Part shown: piece by piece, positions 31,170 to 44,600 of the stretch | How the letters are laid out: each line of letters opens with the position of its first letter | Position numbering within the stretch: position 1 is the stretch's first letter | Origin: Zarea fungicola | Lineage: Eukaryota > Ascomycota > Sordariomycetes > Hypocreales > Cordycipitaceae | Length of the DNA: 52,030 nucleotides | Direction of reading: 5' to 3' | Assembly (NCBI GenBank): GCA_900169235.1 | Contig: FWCC01000308.1 | Span: forward strand, 1-52,030 | The notes under the pieces: model-generated | The model's database searches: none | Seen by the model: only the letters and a program-made list of their open reading frames with translations | What the model was told of the DNA's origin: nothing | Translations under genes and position numbers: made by a program

Positions 31170-34100
31170 CGAGCCTGGGTGTAGCAGATGTGGCAGTGGT
31201 GAATGACGAGGTCAGTACGACGGAATTGGTGGAATCGAGAGTAAAATGCCAAGAGGAGTGGTCTTAACCAAGAGATGAAAGGGGAATAAATGGATTAGAC
31301 CGTTGAGGAACGTTGAATTTTTGAATTGTCCTTGACTTGGAGGGACTACGAACATATAAGAGGTACCTGGCAGCTGCAGGTGGACTCCGTCTTGACTGGG
31401 GTACCTCGAGCTGTGCGGTAACTGGGCTGGGTGTCCCTGGGTTTTTAGTGGATTTACTGTCGCGAGCTGCACTAACCAAAGGTGGGACTTTTGGGACTTA
31501 GTGGGCTGATTGGCCTGCATTGCGGAGGATACCTATCCACTGGAGGTGGCGCGCTCAGGAGCGGCACGTCACTGCAGGTTGCAGTGGAGGAGGCCAATGT
31601 GCAAGGATAAGGAGAGAGGAGGCAGGCAGTCAGAAATCCTCAAACCCTTGTAGTTAGGATTTCCATAAGATAGAGTTTTCTAGACTTTTCTCTGTCCCCT
31701 CTGGTAGTAATTGCTCGCCATGTAGTGTGTGTGTTTGGTGGTACTGGGTGCTGTTTGTGGAGGCATTCAGCCAGGCAAGAATGCCATGCTTTGCATGTGA
31801 AGACAGACGCCATAATAAAAGAATAAAGCAGGAAAGCATTTGGACCATGGCCTATAGTATCTGCCCAACCTTTCAAAAATGCCAGGTATGGAATGCGTTA
31901 ATGGTACTCTGCTCTTATTAACTAACTACCTGCCTACCTTGGAGCACCTTTTGTCCTACTCCTTGCCCTCGCTTCTCGCTCCTTACTCCTCAGAGCGGCG
32001 GGCCCCCCACTTGCCGCTCTCTGGCTTGCTACCTACCAACCACGGCTGTCGATGCTCATCGGCCAGTCGTGCTGATCCATCAGTGAAGAGCAAAGGCATT
32101 ACAGACTACTACTGATCAATAGGTACTTACTAAAATAAATCTTTCAAGGGCGCAATATCTGATCTTACCCATCGGTCAAACGCTGATATTGCAACTCAAA
32201 AATCGAACTCCTTGGCTAGGGCAGGTATTTACTGTGCAGATTTGGCTTGCACCTAAATTCGATGGTGCCCAGGATGCTGTGGAGAACCTCCAAAAGGAGC
32301 CAGAATTAGCGGACCTGGCCGCTGAACCGCTTGGCGCCCCCCACTGTATCCTTCTTCGCCGGGTGTCTGATCCGCCGTACCGTGCCAACTAACAGAGTGC
32401 AACCTTGGGCGACTCCCGCCAATTATTATTAGTAAGTGCCTACCAGCGAGGAACTCTATCGAAGCCATCATCCATCCTGCAGCTCCCAATGTTACCATCC
32501 ACCGTCAAAATCAACTTCTAATCGGCAAGTATCAACAACCACCCATATTCCGGCCCCAGGTCCTTTCATTGAAGAACAAGCTCACCGACTAACTACTAAG
32601 CTTCTACAGAGTGGTCGTGGACCTCCTCGAACCGCTCAAGCGTGGATTTAGATTTACCCCGCTACAACATCACAGTGCCAACGCCACTCGCCAGCCTCGC
32701 CTCACCACTACCACACCCATTGCACTTTGTCCGTTGTGATTTATGTTTCCTCGCCAATTTGAACTCGAATTTTTGAGACTTTGTAGGATAGTTGCGTGTG
32801 TACCCATCTTGTCGCGCGCAGACGCTGACTCCTCCTGGCCCTCAGGATTCGGCAGTCATATATCCACCAAGGGCTTCGGCCTGAGCTCAAAGTCGTGCAA
32901 CACGGCGGAATCGGTACCATTGATCTACACAAGACTTTTGACTAACTACCCACTACTTCATTTACCTTGCGTCAACTTTCATCGCCTCTGCAGAATGGCC
33001 AACTCCCGTCTCTGAGCAAACAGTCTCTTCTTCAACTTCAATGCAACATGGTAGAGTGTCTCCTCTCATTGGCCAAGTCGGCCCTACACGACGCCACCAA
33101 TGCAACCATGAGAAAACAATGTGTCTGGAAAAAAGACGAGCGAGTGCACAACCTTCAAATTACTGTGGCCACTTTTTCTGTTCAATCCCCTGTCCGCTTT
33201 CTCCGTAACGCGCCCACTCTAGAGATTACTAACGAACCAATTGAAGCCGCTGGGTGTTGCGTCCTCGTGTTGGAAATCTATTGTCACCGGCGCCTGTAAC
33301 CCGGCGAGACTAGCTCGTCTATTTGCAGACAATGCCTCCGTTGCCACAATCTTCCTCGGTTATGAGCCACCAGCTCAATATATTCATGAACGAAATCACT
33401 AGTCCCTACTTTTGGCTGCCTATTCCGCCCTGCAGCGACCAAGACCACAATTATACCCTCACCGGCTGCTGTAGGTAGCCCAAGCCTGTACACGCGTTCT
33501 ATGTAGCCCCGTATGTCCTGCTGGAAACTTGATAACTGCCACACCGTTTGCCTCAGCTGAGAAATTGTGAGGCGGGCGGGTCGGGCAGCTGCCGCTCCAC
33601 CATCTGCCATCTTAGGTGGCTAACAAACATGCTTTGCTGCGTCAATCGACACCCCAGGGCAAGCGCTGAAGCTCCGAAAAGCCCTCCATGGCAATTCTTC
33701 AACGCCCCATCTATGAGCAGGAAGCGAATCAGCTCACTGTCCTGACAGATAATGAGTACCTTATTCTCCTTTCCGTCACCTTCTCGGCGTACTTCCGTTC
33801 TCCCGTCAGAGCTGTTGCTTGGCGGCACATACTAAGCGCGGTTCGTCATCTCGTCCACAAAGGGCTTTGCGATCCTTGTTCATGACCGCTTGATTATTAG
33901 TCGCTATCATCTGTCACTTTTTAGGCACTTCTTCTTACTGATTATTTCTGATCCACCGCGTTTGGGTCCTGCGGCACTCCCAATGCAGCTGAATCCCGTA
34001 CACTCACTTTCCTTGTTTTCCGTCCATGGCCTCATATTTGGAACCGAGCCCCCCAACCACTTTCTGCAATACCATGCAATGCATACCCTAGGCTGCCTAT

Positions 34101-35855
34101 CGTAGCACTCGCCGTGGAGCTCGGCCCCATCACCTTGTCACAATAAAGACGAGAATAGCATGGAAGACCATCCTGCTCGAGGGACCCATTCCATCAGCCG
34201 AGGCTGGCCCTGCGCCGCCAACAGCCGTCAATGTCAAGCACACATCCCCTTATTTTCTTGCTGTCGCCCCTCTTTTTATAGGGCCTCTCATGATGTAGCA
34301 AGGCAAACTGTCCCGGAATTTACTTGCCCATTTTAACGAAAGCACATCTGCCGCAGTTGAACTCGACCCATTTGCATTGTGATATTTGCCAAAGGCGGTT
34401 TTGGGTTACGCCCTCGTACACGAAGCCAACGAGCAAAAGAACTGGGAGAATTCTTCAGTTATCAGTTGACCAGCGGCAAAATAGCCTAGAAATGAACCGA
34501 AGATAAATTTGTGAGGTTTGCAAGGAAGGCTAGGGAGAGCAACAAGACTACTGCGACCAGTCACGGATATATCCACACTAACTAATGCAAGCCTCGTATT
34601 GAAATCCCGCAGCAGCTATAACCTCGCTTTCACTGTTCCGCCCGAAGAAATAATTTTTTTATTTATCATCCCCGCCCCCGCTGCCCCTCTCTCTATATAT
34701 GCTGCTTGTCGAGCCCAGACTAGGCGTTGATTAGCCGTCGTGGGACATTCAGCCAAGAAATTGGGCTCTCTGGAGGCGGGTTCTCCCAACAAGCGCTGCA
34801 AAAGCCGCCCCTGGCCAAACTAGTCTCTCTGCCCCTGTCCCAATAACATTTAAGAAACTTATTATAAAGAAAATGAGAAACAAACACAATTGTACTGAAG
34901 CAACATAAATATCTGCGTCCTTGTTTGTGCGTGCGTTCGTGCGTGCGTGTGTGTGCTTGTGTGTGTATGGCTGTAACATCAGGCCCCTACGGCTCCGAGT
35001 TGTGATCATCCAGGCGCCTGCTGCGCCTCTATAATGGTTACACTGCATAATTACCCCAATTCATCGTCCTTGCTTCTGGTCCAATCACAAAAGTAAAGAT
35101 ATTTCATGGATGTTATTTGGAAACAAAATTGCGCCTGGTTTCCCCCCCCCCTCTCTTCTCCGGGTCAATCCAAAGGCAGATGTCACCGGTAGAATATAAT
35201 ATGGCATCGGTGATACAGTGTGGTGACCTATGCCCCCGATCCTTCCATTTACAGATCAAATCACACATATTGTCATCAACAAGTTACCAGCAGAGAGAGT
35301 AGCAAGAAGTCACGATTGTTCCATTTGTTATTTCTTTTTATATTATGGTAATCTTTTTCATCGTGACGAAGTATCCAATATCGTCTGGGTAGAAGCTTGT
35401 TAAACAGTTTCCTTTTTCTGTTGAACAAATGGCCCATCATGTGGCTTACCAAATTAAGAATATCCAACTGTCCTGTCAACAATACCCAATAACTTGCTTG
35501 CTCCCCAAAAGTTAAATAAACAGAGTAAATAGTAAAAATAAGGCCTGTTTTTGTCCTGTTCATGCAAATATTAACCAAAGTAGTAAAGAAACTCCCAGTA
35601 TGATTTCCCGTCTAAAAAGTCTGTACAGTCAATTTTGTGCAGATTTGTGTGTGCGCGTACATATAAGTGCAACCCCTACCTCACGGTGGTACACTTTTCA
35701 ACGTGTGCGTGCGTATGGATGTATGTATGTACACTATCAACAATAGTATTGATGAAGATGTTTAAAGTATGTCTCTGTCCCGTCTCAAGGAAAAAGGAGA
35801 CAATGGAGATAAAGCTGGTGTTGGGAAGAGAAGCGGCCTATCGCACTAAACTTTT
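31170..35855. other. 4.7 kb gene-poor region between ABC transporter and GT2
   Basis: Upstream of the ABC transporter and downstream of GT2. Short frames occur on both strands (for example minus-strand 33284-33610), but none has a recognisable motif or a convincing ATG-led spliced model. The part 34840-34970 is AT-rich with a TG/CG-type simple repeat. No transposase, reverse transcriptase or terminal repeats recognised. Confidence 0.5.
34925..34968. repeat. TG/TGCG-type simple repeat
   Basis: An imperfect run of GTGC, GTTC, GTGT and TGTG units, a degenerate purine-pyrimidine alternating tract of the kind that can adopt Z-DNA. Confidence 0.75.
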
Positions 35856-38602
35856 CTACCAAGAGAAGGTCATGAGTGCTGGGTTCAGCGCCAGTGGCAA
35901 TAAGAAGTGACTCGCAGCCACCGTCGCCATGGGCAGAATAGCGACAAAGTCCTTGATGCGCCAGTCATGAGGCACAAAAGGTGCCAAGGCCAGAATAATC
36001 ATGCCGGCAATCGCAACAAGCGCAAAGAGAATGGAAAACTTAAATTTTTTCAGCACCTTGGGTACTTCAATGAAGAAGTTGGAAAACTCGGCCTCCTTGG
36101 ACGTGGAACCCCAGGTCATGTCAATCTCAAACATATGTGCCAGCAACGCCTGGCTGACATGAAGCGACAGACCGCCGAGGAAGATGGCGAGCATGAGCGT
36201 CCATTTGAAGTTCTCAAAGAGAGCATAGAGCAGGCTGCGCTCGCCGACGCGGTAGCGCATAATGGCGAGGGCAATGTTGCCGAGGCCGTTAAAGACGATG
36301 ATGATGGCAAACCAAACCTGCCATGAATCGACATAGTACTTGTCTAGGTAGCCGTTGAACCAACCCATGAGAAAGTAATTGACCGTCGTCATGATCCAGG
36401 CAGCACCAATGGCGTAGTAAGTTCCAATGTACGAAATGACTGTAATCTTGGATGTGAAGCGAATGTTGGAAAAGAGAAACGTGCGGAAGAGGGGCGTAAA
36501 GGGCCCGCGCCAGAGCCAGGTGCGGATGGGGTGGAAGAGCAGCTCGTTGCAGCCGTACGCGTACTTTTCCCAGCGGGCCAGCTCGTCGTAAACGGTCAGC
36601 GACACACCCTCTTTGAAGCCCTCGCCAGCCCAGGCAGCCAGGCGGATAATGTAGCCATTACACTGAAGACGCAAAGACATGTCGAAATCTTCCGAGACGT
36701 GGCTCTCGGACCAGAACTTGTCGTATCCATCCTCGTCCTGGTAGGAAACCTGCTGAATGGCAGACCAGCGGAGGAAAGCATTGTGGCCGACAAAAGGGGC
36801 AACGTCACCGTTTGAGACGGTGTAACGAATGGCCGAGTAAATTAAGTTGGTGAAAAAAGTAATACCATTCTCAAAGTAGGTGTGGACAACTTGCATGACA
36901 CCAGAAGAGAACTGCATGATGCCAACATCAGGGCCTTGCTCCATTTCGGAAACAGCATCAAGGAAGCAATCAGAAGGAACGCGTGTGTCGGAGTCAATGA
37001 GAAGAATGTAGTCACCGACACGGATGTTGCCATCGGCCCAAGCACGGCCATTCTCCTCGAGTACCTCCTTGAGGGCTTGCTCGTAGGCAAGGGCCTCATC
37101 GTGCTGGCTCCAATCCGGAGTACGGTTGATATGAAGCAGCTTCTCCTCAACCTTGCAGGAGACCATGAGGGCGTAGTTCATGTTGGAAGCCTTCTTGAAC
37201 TTGCCTTTGCGTACAAAGCCATCTTCACCATGTTTGGGACGAGCGACCCAGCCGATACTGTTGTCGGCGTAAAACTCAATGCGGGCGCGGCGCTCTTCTT
37301 CGGAAACCAGTTGGAGACCATCGTCATTGATAAACATGTTGGCAGAGCCACCTTGGAGCTCATAGGTAGACATGGCCTGCTTGATGGACTTGACAGTGGG
37401 CATAATAACACCCTGTAGACCTTCCTTATACACGGGGCACTGAATGGTGACGTGAGGCAAGACCTGAGAAGTCAGACGAGGGGGAGGGCGAGCCGAGTAG
37501 AACTTGGAGTTCATTGTGAGCTGGCGAATAGGACCGAAAATCTGGGCCAGGCAACCGACAATGACCTGAGCAAAGAAGAGTGTGAAGAAGATCTGGAGAG
37601 GCATAAGAGCAACGAGAGCAAGGCGAATATATGATTGATCGACGGAAACCTCAATGGCCAGTTGTCGCCAGGCAGCGCCGAGCGAAACAATGACCAGAAT
37701 AAGCGTCATGGAAACGAGAATAGTGTTTTGCAGATGGATAGGGCGGTTTTCTGGCTTGACCTCTCCGCTCTCCTCATCGATTTCTGCTTCGGTAATGGGG
37801 CCAACTCGCTTCTCGTCGTCGTCGTCGTCGCTGTTGCCGGCCTTCCACACAAGTTCCATGAGCTCTGACTCAATTGCCTTAGCGCGCTGAACGAGATGTA
37901 GAGCGTCGTCATCCCAGACAACCAAAAGGCCTTCAGATGCGACAAAGGCAGCGAATTGATATTTGCGAGCACGAGGAAGGTCCTCAATAGTGGGCAGAAT
38001 CTGAACGCGCAAACCGTTCATGAGCGGGACGTCAACGGCGTCGGGAGACCACTGCAGAAATGTCCTTATGACGCGGGAATTAACAGTCATGGCACACTGG
38101 ATTCATGTTAGTGAGTGAGTCCAAATCCAAACCAGGTCAATGACGACCATGGGACGCTTCTTTCTAGGCTCACCTGGACGTTTAAAGCGCAGCATGCCTG
38201 TGCAAATGGAGAGTTGACGAGCTGGGGAGGGCAGGCCATGTAGTGTCCACGGGCTTTACGCAGAAGGACACCCTCAATCTCGCCTGAGCCGTCGCTGACC
38301 CAGAGCTGGGAGCATTGCTGCTGGTAGAGGTAGTTGACCATGACCTCATGCTTGATCTCGTCCAGCATGTACGAGCTCTGGTTGGAGTGAGTGGAGCGAC
38401 CAGAACGTGTCGAGCCAGGACGGGAGCTGTAGCGAGGCGTAGGTGTCTGCAGCTCCATGTCATTGCCATTGATAGGTTTCTCTGACATTGCCGTGTTCTG
38501 GTGTCGCTCTGGTCTTTCGGGGCGTGAAGGAGCAGCAGCAGGCGGAAGCGGCGGCGAGGCCGACTTGCGCTTGTCGGCCTTGAAGTAGCTTCCGAGGCCC
38601 AT
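35856..38602 (-). CDS. GT2: Type 2 glycosyltransferase (fungal GT2, hyphal growth/surface glycan)
   Basis: A processive-type, multi-membrane-spanning family 2 glycosyltransferase related to those needed for hyphal growth on solid surfaces in filamentous plant pathogens; its product polymer is not established. Two exons, 38602-38174 and 38096-35856, join in phase 0 to 889 residues. Residues 1-75 are basic and Pro/Ser-rich. An N-terminal soluble domain follows to about 245, including a poly-Asp stretch, then two or three membrane helices (about 265-330). The GT-A core has C-P-V-Y-K-E-G, N-D-D-G at about 400-402, D-S-D-T-R at 511-515 (DxD), S-E-D-F-D at 611-615 (catalytic Asp) and E-L-A-R-W at 648-652 in the place of QxxRW. 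Six or so C-terminal helices follow. I chose the ATG at 38602 (MGLGSYF) over an upstream in-frame one at 38824 because the extra residues look non-coding. Chitin synthase is excluded by the short length and motifs. Confidence 0.92.
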
Positions 38603-41600
38603 TGCGACTGTGGTTTTTGTCCCTTTACTATATGGAGTGAATTGCGACTGGAGAAGCTCTGCTTTGTAAAAGAAAGGATCTGGCGCAATCGCAAATCGAC
38701 AAGTTGCTGGCACGCGGGTAGGTCCGTCCGTGTGTACGGGATTGGCGCTCAGTACTAGTAACACATATGGAGGACGAGCATAGGTCGGTAGCCTAGGAAT
38801 ACAGTAGCGACAGGTGAGGGCCAACGAATGTTGGACGGTGGGTGAAAAGAATTATTACAACCAGAGCTTTAGTTGCAGAGAAAGGAAGAATCGCCGTGGG
38901 AAGGGAAAAGGGTACCAAAGAGGATTTGTCAAGGTGCTGGGGGGGCTATATGTGACTGGAGGAAGCAGATAGTCAAGAGCAACGAGGATGCAGCGCGGCT
39001 GGTCAATCAAATATGGCCAGCAAGCAGAAGGACAAAGTGGACTCACACAGAGACCAAAAGAGACCACAGTGTGGCTCCGATCTTAAGCTCCTCCCATCGA
39101 TTTTGATCTTTTTATTTTATTTTCCTGCCCTCTCTTTTTTCTTGTCGCAGGCGACGGATAATGGCTGGTCAACGCACGATGGCAGCATCCGCAGACAACA
39201 ATGGGGACGGGGGAGGGGTGGGAGTGGAGCTTGAAAGGGGTGTGGCCGGAGCGGGGGAAAAGCCACACGGCTCACTGGTGGGCAGGAGCGCACTGGAAGC
39301 CAAAACTAGGCAGGTACCTTAGGGTGGCGTGGGTGGCTAACTTCTTTATTAGTGGTAGTTGCGCCGGATGACCAGGAACTGGCGTAAAATGCAACGGGGA
39401 ACTAGTGAGATTTTGTCAAGCCTTGCTTGTAATATTCTGGAGGTAAAGGCTTGTAGGTAGTTAGTTTTGTTCCAGGAATCGCGCTGTTGCAGCGTGCCTG
39501 TGCTTTCTCATACGGTAACTACTTTTTTGCCAAGACGCCACTATTGCTTTCACTGCCTGCAAGCCGTACAGCTGGTGCACGCATGAGTCCCAGTGTCGGC
39601 ACGGAGTACAAACAGTCTCTACAGGTACTGAATTAAGGCACCCATCCAACCTTATTAGTGCTTGTTCGTGCTCCGTTCAAACCCCGTGTTATGTGTTCTA
39701 GGTGTGGCGCCCAGTAACAGCAGACACGTATTCGGCTGCAGGAGAGAGTTACTCTAGGTTGTGCAGGAATATTACATTCTGTACGAGCTAGAATATACTG
39801 GGAGCAAAAAATACGAGTGAATAAAATAGATGTGCCTTTTAATCGTGCTACAGTACTGATCCAGTGGTATCGCGGGCGGCAGCCTCTATGTAGATTCCGT
39901 CCGTCCCGTTGATAATACAATGCTACCTGTTTTATCGCTAAGAAATTGGCTCCAGGATTTATTATAGGGTTTTGTTGTGGTATTATTATATTAGCACTGC
40001 GGCGCCCACTCGACCGTGTTCATTGTCCATTGCCCATTGTCCATTGTCCATTGTCCACTGTCGTCTTCAGGCACCTGCCTAATAAAAACACCTGCCTCTA
40101 ACCGAAGTTGATGCTTCAGGTCAGCATAGGTGCTTATTTAGGGTCCCGCTGGACAGTTTTAGCGCTTGCCTAGGGCAGCTACGCACGTTTTCCTGTCCTT
40201 CTCTGTGCCATTCGACTCGCGGATACCGTCAGGTTCGGTAAAATGCCGTAAATACACGGCGGTGATTGGAGAAAGAGGGGAAAGATGGCATGGCCAATTA
40301 TTCTTGGGCACACTAAATACAAACTCGCCCACCGACATGTACGAGGCGCCCCCGCTTCGTTCACAATCTCTCTCCATTTTCTTGGTGGCGCCAAACAGGG
40401 CTCACTCGAAAAAACCCCTGGGCGCTGGACTGCTCTTTCTCCACCAACCGGCGGCCGACCGAGCAAGCCTCCCCCAACTGGCGACGTTCATCATGGTGGG
40501 CAGGCTTTTCTTGGGTGGGCATTTTTTTATTGGTAGGGCCGAGGAAGGCACGTTTTCCATTGCCAATAGAATCACCGCTCTTTGCCGTTTTATGCAAGCC
40601 TCCTTATGTACCTAGTGAAGCAAATGTCACCAATTGCGTCTAGTCTTGCTGGTACAAGCATTTGGTTTTCTTTTCTTTGCCTTTTTTTCTTCTTTTGATT
40701 TCGGTCATGTGGTTTTTTTTTATAGAAATAGGTTGATGCTTCACTGGAAGGCGAGGTTCTCCGAGTTCTCGTTTATAGGACCCAAGCGAATCGCCTATAC
40801 ATCGTAGGCCAAGACAACCCGGCATTGGCCCTCAGAGCACCGGATGCTGAAACGGGTCCGGACAAGGTCCACACCGTACAGCAACGTAGCAATCGTCAAC
40901 CCACTGCATGTTTGTGTTTGAGCTTGGCCAGCATGGCGCAGTGCAGAGTGCACACACACAAAGCCATAGCCTCCAGCCAGGTCCTCTACAGCCTACCAGT
41001 AGTTCATAGGTACAGGCGTTGATGTCATCATCACCGTAAATATAGGCCCGAATCTCATCGCAGTTGTCGCCCAACACCAACTCTTTCGCGGAAACGAAGC
41101 CTGGGAGCCGGTCAATGGGCCTATGAGTAGCTTCATTGTGGATAGAGAAGAGCCAAGCATCGAAACAAGCTTGGCGACCTACCAGTAAACTCTCTCATGC
41201 CCTCCAGACCAACCTGCAGGGAACACTGTCTCTTTTGTCTTGTGGCTAGTGGACAGCGACACTCATCGGATCCCTTAAAGCGGCGTCAACATATCCTGTC
41301 TCTCTTCCACTGCCGTTCGTCCCACATATCTATGCATGCGCCACAACTCATCTTAGTAGTCAGTTTTCCTGCCTTGTAACTAAAAATGAGTTAATATTTA
41401 GCTTGTCTCTGGGCTTGACACCTTCGCGATGCCAGCAAGCTACTAGCTTTTCATCCAGCCTGGCAGCTCGATTGAGCTGTGACGCACAGTTAATGAACGA
41501 ACTAGAAAGTCTATGTCAAAACAGGACATAATCTTCTTCATGTCGGCCAGTGCTGTGAAAACTAAAACAAAACAGAAAATTGCCCTAAATTTCTGGAACT

Positions 41601-44600
41601 GCCGAAAATCCATGTTTCGCCCGTTTTCACCGTCATCGCCTGCCACGTGCGCCGTCACTTCCCTGCTGACCAATCTCTTTTCTTTATCTGACGGTTAACA
41701 AATAATAAATAATACAGTCTGGTTCTCAAGAACTCTTGCCTGCCAGAGAGGAGTTGCTAATAAACCCGCTGTGGGCATTGGTTAGAAGCTAGGACCATAC
41801 GCAAATCTTGAGATATCAAAATGCACCATTGCACCTGATTGTATTACTTTTTTTTATAAAAAAAAATTAAAAAAAAATTGGCTGCTTTGCGCTAATTATT
41901 CCGCCATATGCGTGCGCATTCATGTAAATGTATGCACATGTACGGTTGATGGCTATCTGGATACGCTTTCACCTTGAATTGGACTCTCTGTAAAAGCCTC
42001 ACCGTGCAGACACACACACACGCCCCCCCGACGAGGCATCAAAGCCATGTTCCACGCTGAGGTCCGTTTAATTAGAGCACCAATTCGATTCAGCTCGCAA
42101 CGATAGTATTGCAGAAAAATCCCAGGTCGTCCACACACTACTGCAGCCAGCGGCTCTAAGGAAGCCGGCCGTGCTTCTATCAGCTCATGCAACCGGCAGT
42201 GCTTTAATAGTGGCATGACGGCGAGTTGACCTTGAGTTGTCACCGGGCAATGTCTCGGATTCAGGCTTCCTTGGTTACGACGGCAAAAGGCATGTGCCCA
42301 TGTGCTCCTTACTGTGCCCGGAAGACATTGAAGAACCACGCGCAAGCAAGCCGACGCCCAAAATCAATATTAGCTCGTTTGCAAATTTCCCCTCCGGGAC
42401 TGATCAAGACGCAAACTGATCCCATGTAGAATAGCTTCATGTCTCACTGTCTGCTGTCCTTGCTTCTTTAACTTTTTCACCCGCGTCCCCGGCGCCTTGA
42501 CGACGATGACCCGCTTCAGAACCCCTGTCCACCAGCCTTTGCGTGCATATGCAGGCCACGACATGAAGGCGTCCAAAAATAAACCAGGGACGCGATGCCG
42601 GGGTTTCTTTTCCCTTTCTCCCCCTCCACTTGCCAGCGCACAGCGGCGGGATTCAAAAAGTCCCGTAGCAATAAACACCGGAACGGGTCAAGGACAGAAG
42701 CGAGGCTTCATGATCTAGACCGCCAAGGTGTAGGTTTATGTATGAGTTTTCAAGCCCGTGGCGCGAGCAGCTAATGTATGCATGTAGGTACTCTCCCACG
42801 CAACCACAAGAAAACGGCAAACTGGCTGAGATAACTAAAGAAAAGCGTGTGGCTCTAATCGACCTTTGTTGACCTTAATTTGTGTGTGCTTTGTAGCTTT
42901 AGTTGATTCTGCCGTTGAATGCCCACATCGCCAGTTGCCACTTCTTGTATACTTTCATCTTGAAAAAGAAGAGACGACGATCATTTGCTGTACCATGTAA
43001 CTTCAGCACGCGGACTAATTTTCCTTTATCGTTATTTTTAAACCATCAATCCGAGATCATCCCGGATCGTTGCCGCTCACATGGCCCATGGTTAACTAGC
43101 GGCGCCAATCTTTTTGGGGCGGGCTGAAAAAAAAAATTGGCTGTTGAAAAAACGGCGGAGCGGGAATGATTCTCCCCCGTTTTGTCGTTTAAACTAAAAA
43201 CATGGCTTGTCGAAGGCGGAAAAAGGGCTAGGAACAAACAGGTGGCTATTCCTTTCGCACCAGAAGGCTGAAGCCATGAATGGCGTGGGAAAAAAGACTG
43301 AGAAAAAGAGGGAAGAAAACGCCGCAATCTAGCAAGCGGATGAAAAGGAGCTGTGCCGTATGGCGTGGCTTATTAGCCTTCTCTGTATCCGATAAGATGA
43401 GGGTGTGCTTGCGGGCAACATACAGTTGAGAAGAAAACGCCATGTCTCACGGGGGAAGTTCAGCCACACCTACACAAGACGTTGCGAGCTGAAACTAAAA
43501 TCAACAACGTTTGAAAACTTCGTGAAGTTACGGTATGAGTTGAATGGTTGCACAAGGGTTCAAAGTTACATTTGGCGCGTTGACAGTCACCTTTTCAGTT
43601 GAGTGTAGTTGGTGGCATGAACCTGGTCCTATTCTTATCGTTTCGTCCCATGACCTCCCATGGCTTTAAAAAAATCTTGGATCGTTGTGCTACGTGATGT
43701 GTCAAAACATGATCATTGTCACATTTATTGCTTCTGGTGGCTCATTTACCAGATAATTAGATCTGATGATTTGTAATTGGCCATCATACCTGCAAGGCTT
43801 CTACCATCACAAGAGGTCTTTTTTCCAATCACCACTTTTTGGATACGGGCGGTTAACTTTTGAGCTTCAGCCTCACCTACATCTGCTTCTTTTTATGTTC
43901 AGCTTCATTAAAGATTTTCCCCCCTTCTGCAGGACCTTATCAACCGGGTTTCAACAGGAAAGTTCAACACTTCCGGACGGGGCTCACACAGATCAGAGCG
44001 CCAGCCTGGACCACCACCCGACTAGGCTACAACCTTGCATTAGTCCCGGTGTTCCTCTGAGCGGAGCCAAATCCAATAATTCGTCACTGGGCATCAACTG
44101 GGATAGTTGAAGCTGAAAGGAAACGGTCAAAAGAAAGCTCTGCGAGGGATACGGAGCACTGACACGCCTTTCTCTCGTTGCTCTACCCAGTTTCCCGCGT
44201 CTTTGCTGTGTGAAGTGGGAATGGCGGGATTAACGCATCCAGACTTGGCCTCCAACGGGAATTACTGGCCAGATAGTGTAACTATACCGTAGATTTCAAT
44301 GTTATTCCAGTGGCAAGAGCAACTACCTCTGAAATCGGCCTTACTCGTCATGGCCAAGGCTTCGCGTACAATCCAAAAGCTAACTCCATGGACACAATAC
44401 CCTTGTTTGTTGTGGACAGACCAGGGCCCCCCGTCTCGATTGTTCAATAGTCTAGCGGTCCAGCGTCGCATTTCTGTCCCAATAAGAGCGGGAAGAGCAA
44501 TCTCGGAAGAAGGCTGGGAAAAGGTGACATTTGCCACACACCGCATTGTCGTCCTGGCCAGTGTCTGCGAGTGAGTGGATCTTGGCTCCATGGTCATGGC

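Noticed and set aside
33284..33830. Minus-strand frames suggesting a two-exon gene in the ABC/GT2 gap
   Set aside because: One of the frames has no ATG start, splice sites do not join them convincingly and no domain is visible.
36882..37418. Plus-strand 178-residue frame within GT2
   Set aside because: Antisense to the catalytic core of GT2; no independent motif.
35856..38602. Chitin synthase
   Set aside because: Too short, lacks the chitin synthase N-terminal domain and QxxRW, and matches the separate fungal GT2 subfamily.
39660..39690. tRNA B-box-like GTTCAAACCCC
   Set aside because: No matching A box, acceptor stem or cloverleaf could be formed around it.
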